From contig DDXB01000077.1 in the NCBI GenBank assembly GCA_002347405.1, positions 45,522-96,434 of the forward strand: DNA of 50,913 nucleotides, read 5' to 3'. The translations under genes and the position numbers were made by a program. The notes below the pieces were generated by a model. It worked only from the letters and a program-made list of their open reading frames with translations, did not search any database and was not told the DNA's origin. This DNA is from Rhodocyclaceae bacterium UBA2271 (GTDB taxonomy: Bacteria > Pseudomonadota > Gammaproteobacteria > Burkholderiales > Rhodocyclaceae). Shown here in pieces: positions 50,795 through 50,913 of this stretch; within the stretch, counting starts at the first letter, position 1; the number at the start of each line of letters is the position of its first letter.

Positions 50795-50913
50795 CACTAC
50801 GGAGATCACGGAGGACACGGAGAAACGGCGCAAGCATACAAAGTTCAGGCGCACCCAACGGGCGACATGCTCTTATTACGTAACGCCTGGTTTTTTCTCC
50901 GTGATCACCGTGT
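50795..50913. repeat. Inverted repeat of ACGGAGGACACGGAG type, cut by window end
   Basis: The left arm CACTACGGAGATCACGGAGG continues GACACGGAGAAA. The right arm TTTTCTCCGTGATCACCGTGT reaches the window edge. It is the same type as 44452-44539, with a longer loop. No gene lies in the loop. Confidence 0.7.

Overview
The window reads as chromosomal DNA of a GC-rich betaproteobacterium. A Rhodocyclales or Sterolibacteriaceae relative such as Sulfuritalea is my inference from gene content, not from a phylogenetic test. Supporting signs are a Sox thiosulfate-oxidation operon, a class I PHA synthase, a LiuR-controlled leucine/isovalerate degradation cluster and abundant GC-rich intergenic repeats. 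I see no rRNA, tRNA, CRISPR array, transposase or prophage genes.

Layout. 1-3.0 kb: a LysE exporter, a YjbQ-type protein and an orphan NAGGN-type amidotransferase, joined by one-base stop/start overlaps. 3.4-9.5 kb (minus): ECF sigma factor, membrane anti-sigma factor, soxY, soxZ, a soxX-soxA fusion, soxB and soxW. 9.6-12.2 kb (plus): a secreted alpha/beta hydrolase, a TsuA/YeeE thiosulfate transporter and a DUF302 protein. The two sulfur units diverge from 134 bases carrying two matching ECF-type promoters (GGAATAAA, 14 bases, CGTCTWCC), one facing each way. The anti-sigma factor has a DsrE-like domain with a conserved cysteine on the presumed periplasmic side. I therefore propose a sulfur-sensing sigma/anti-sigma switch that controls uptake and oxidation together.

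12.5-20.4 kb: hflX, a small ribbon-helix-helix protein, miaB, a MocR regulator divergent from a DUF2917 gene, a HIT protein and a PilZ-like protein. 20.4-25.1 kb (minus): a periplasmic sugar-type binding protein overlapping a PAS-GGDEF-EAL membrane protein. 25.1-31 kb: an APH/P-loop kinase fusion, oxyR, dps, a frameshifted nucleotidyltransferase, an AT-richer patch and a DEAD-box helicase. 31.4-35.6 kb (minus): MBL hydrolase, phaC, PIN protein and alpha/beta hydrolase as one tight operon. 35.9-49.5 kb (plus): liuR, thioesterase, isovaleryl-CoA dehydrogenase, thiolase, EamA transporter, a second acyl-CoA dehydrogenase, vapBC, a DsbA-fold isomerase, the two methylcrotonyl-CoA carboxylase subunits flanking liuC, HMG-CoA lyase, DUF1289 and MBL genes. 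49.6-50.8 kb: a TPR-methyltransferase.

Repeats are the second theme. One modular family (24, 45, 49 or 69 bp) begins AAAGTCGGCG and occurs 11 times, including in frame inside genes in several reading frames. A second family is a 31-nt palindrome with a fixed 15-nt core (TTGGGGCGGCCCGGC) and 8-nt arms that change from copy to copy yet stay complementary. Three copies place the Shine-Dalgarno sequence of unrelated genes (PilZ-like, oxyR, isovaleryl-CoA dehydrogenase) inside the 3' arm, so they could act as translation-controlling hairpins. Longer intergenic repeats carry expanded versions of the same palindrome.
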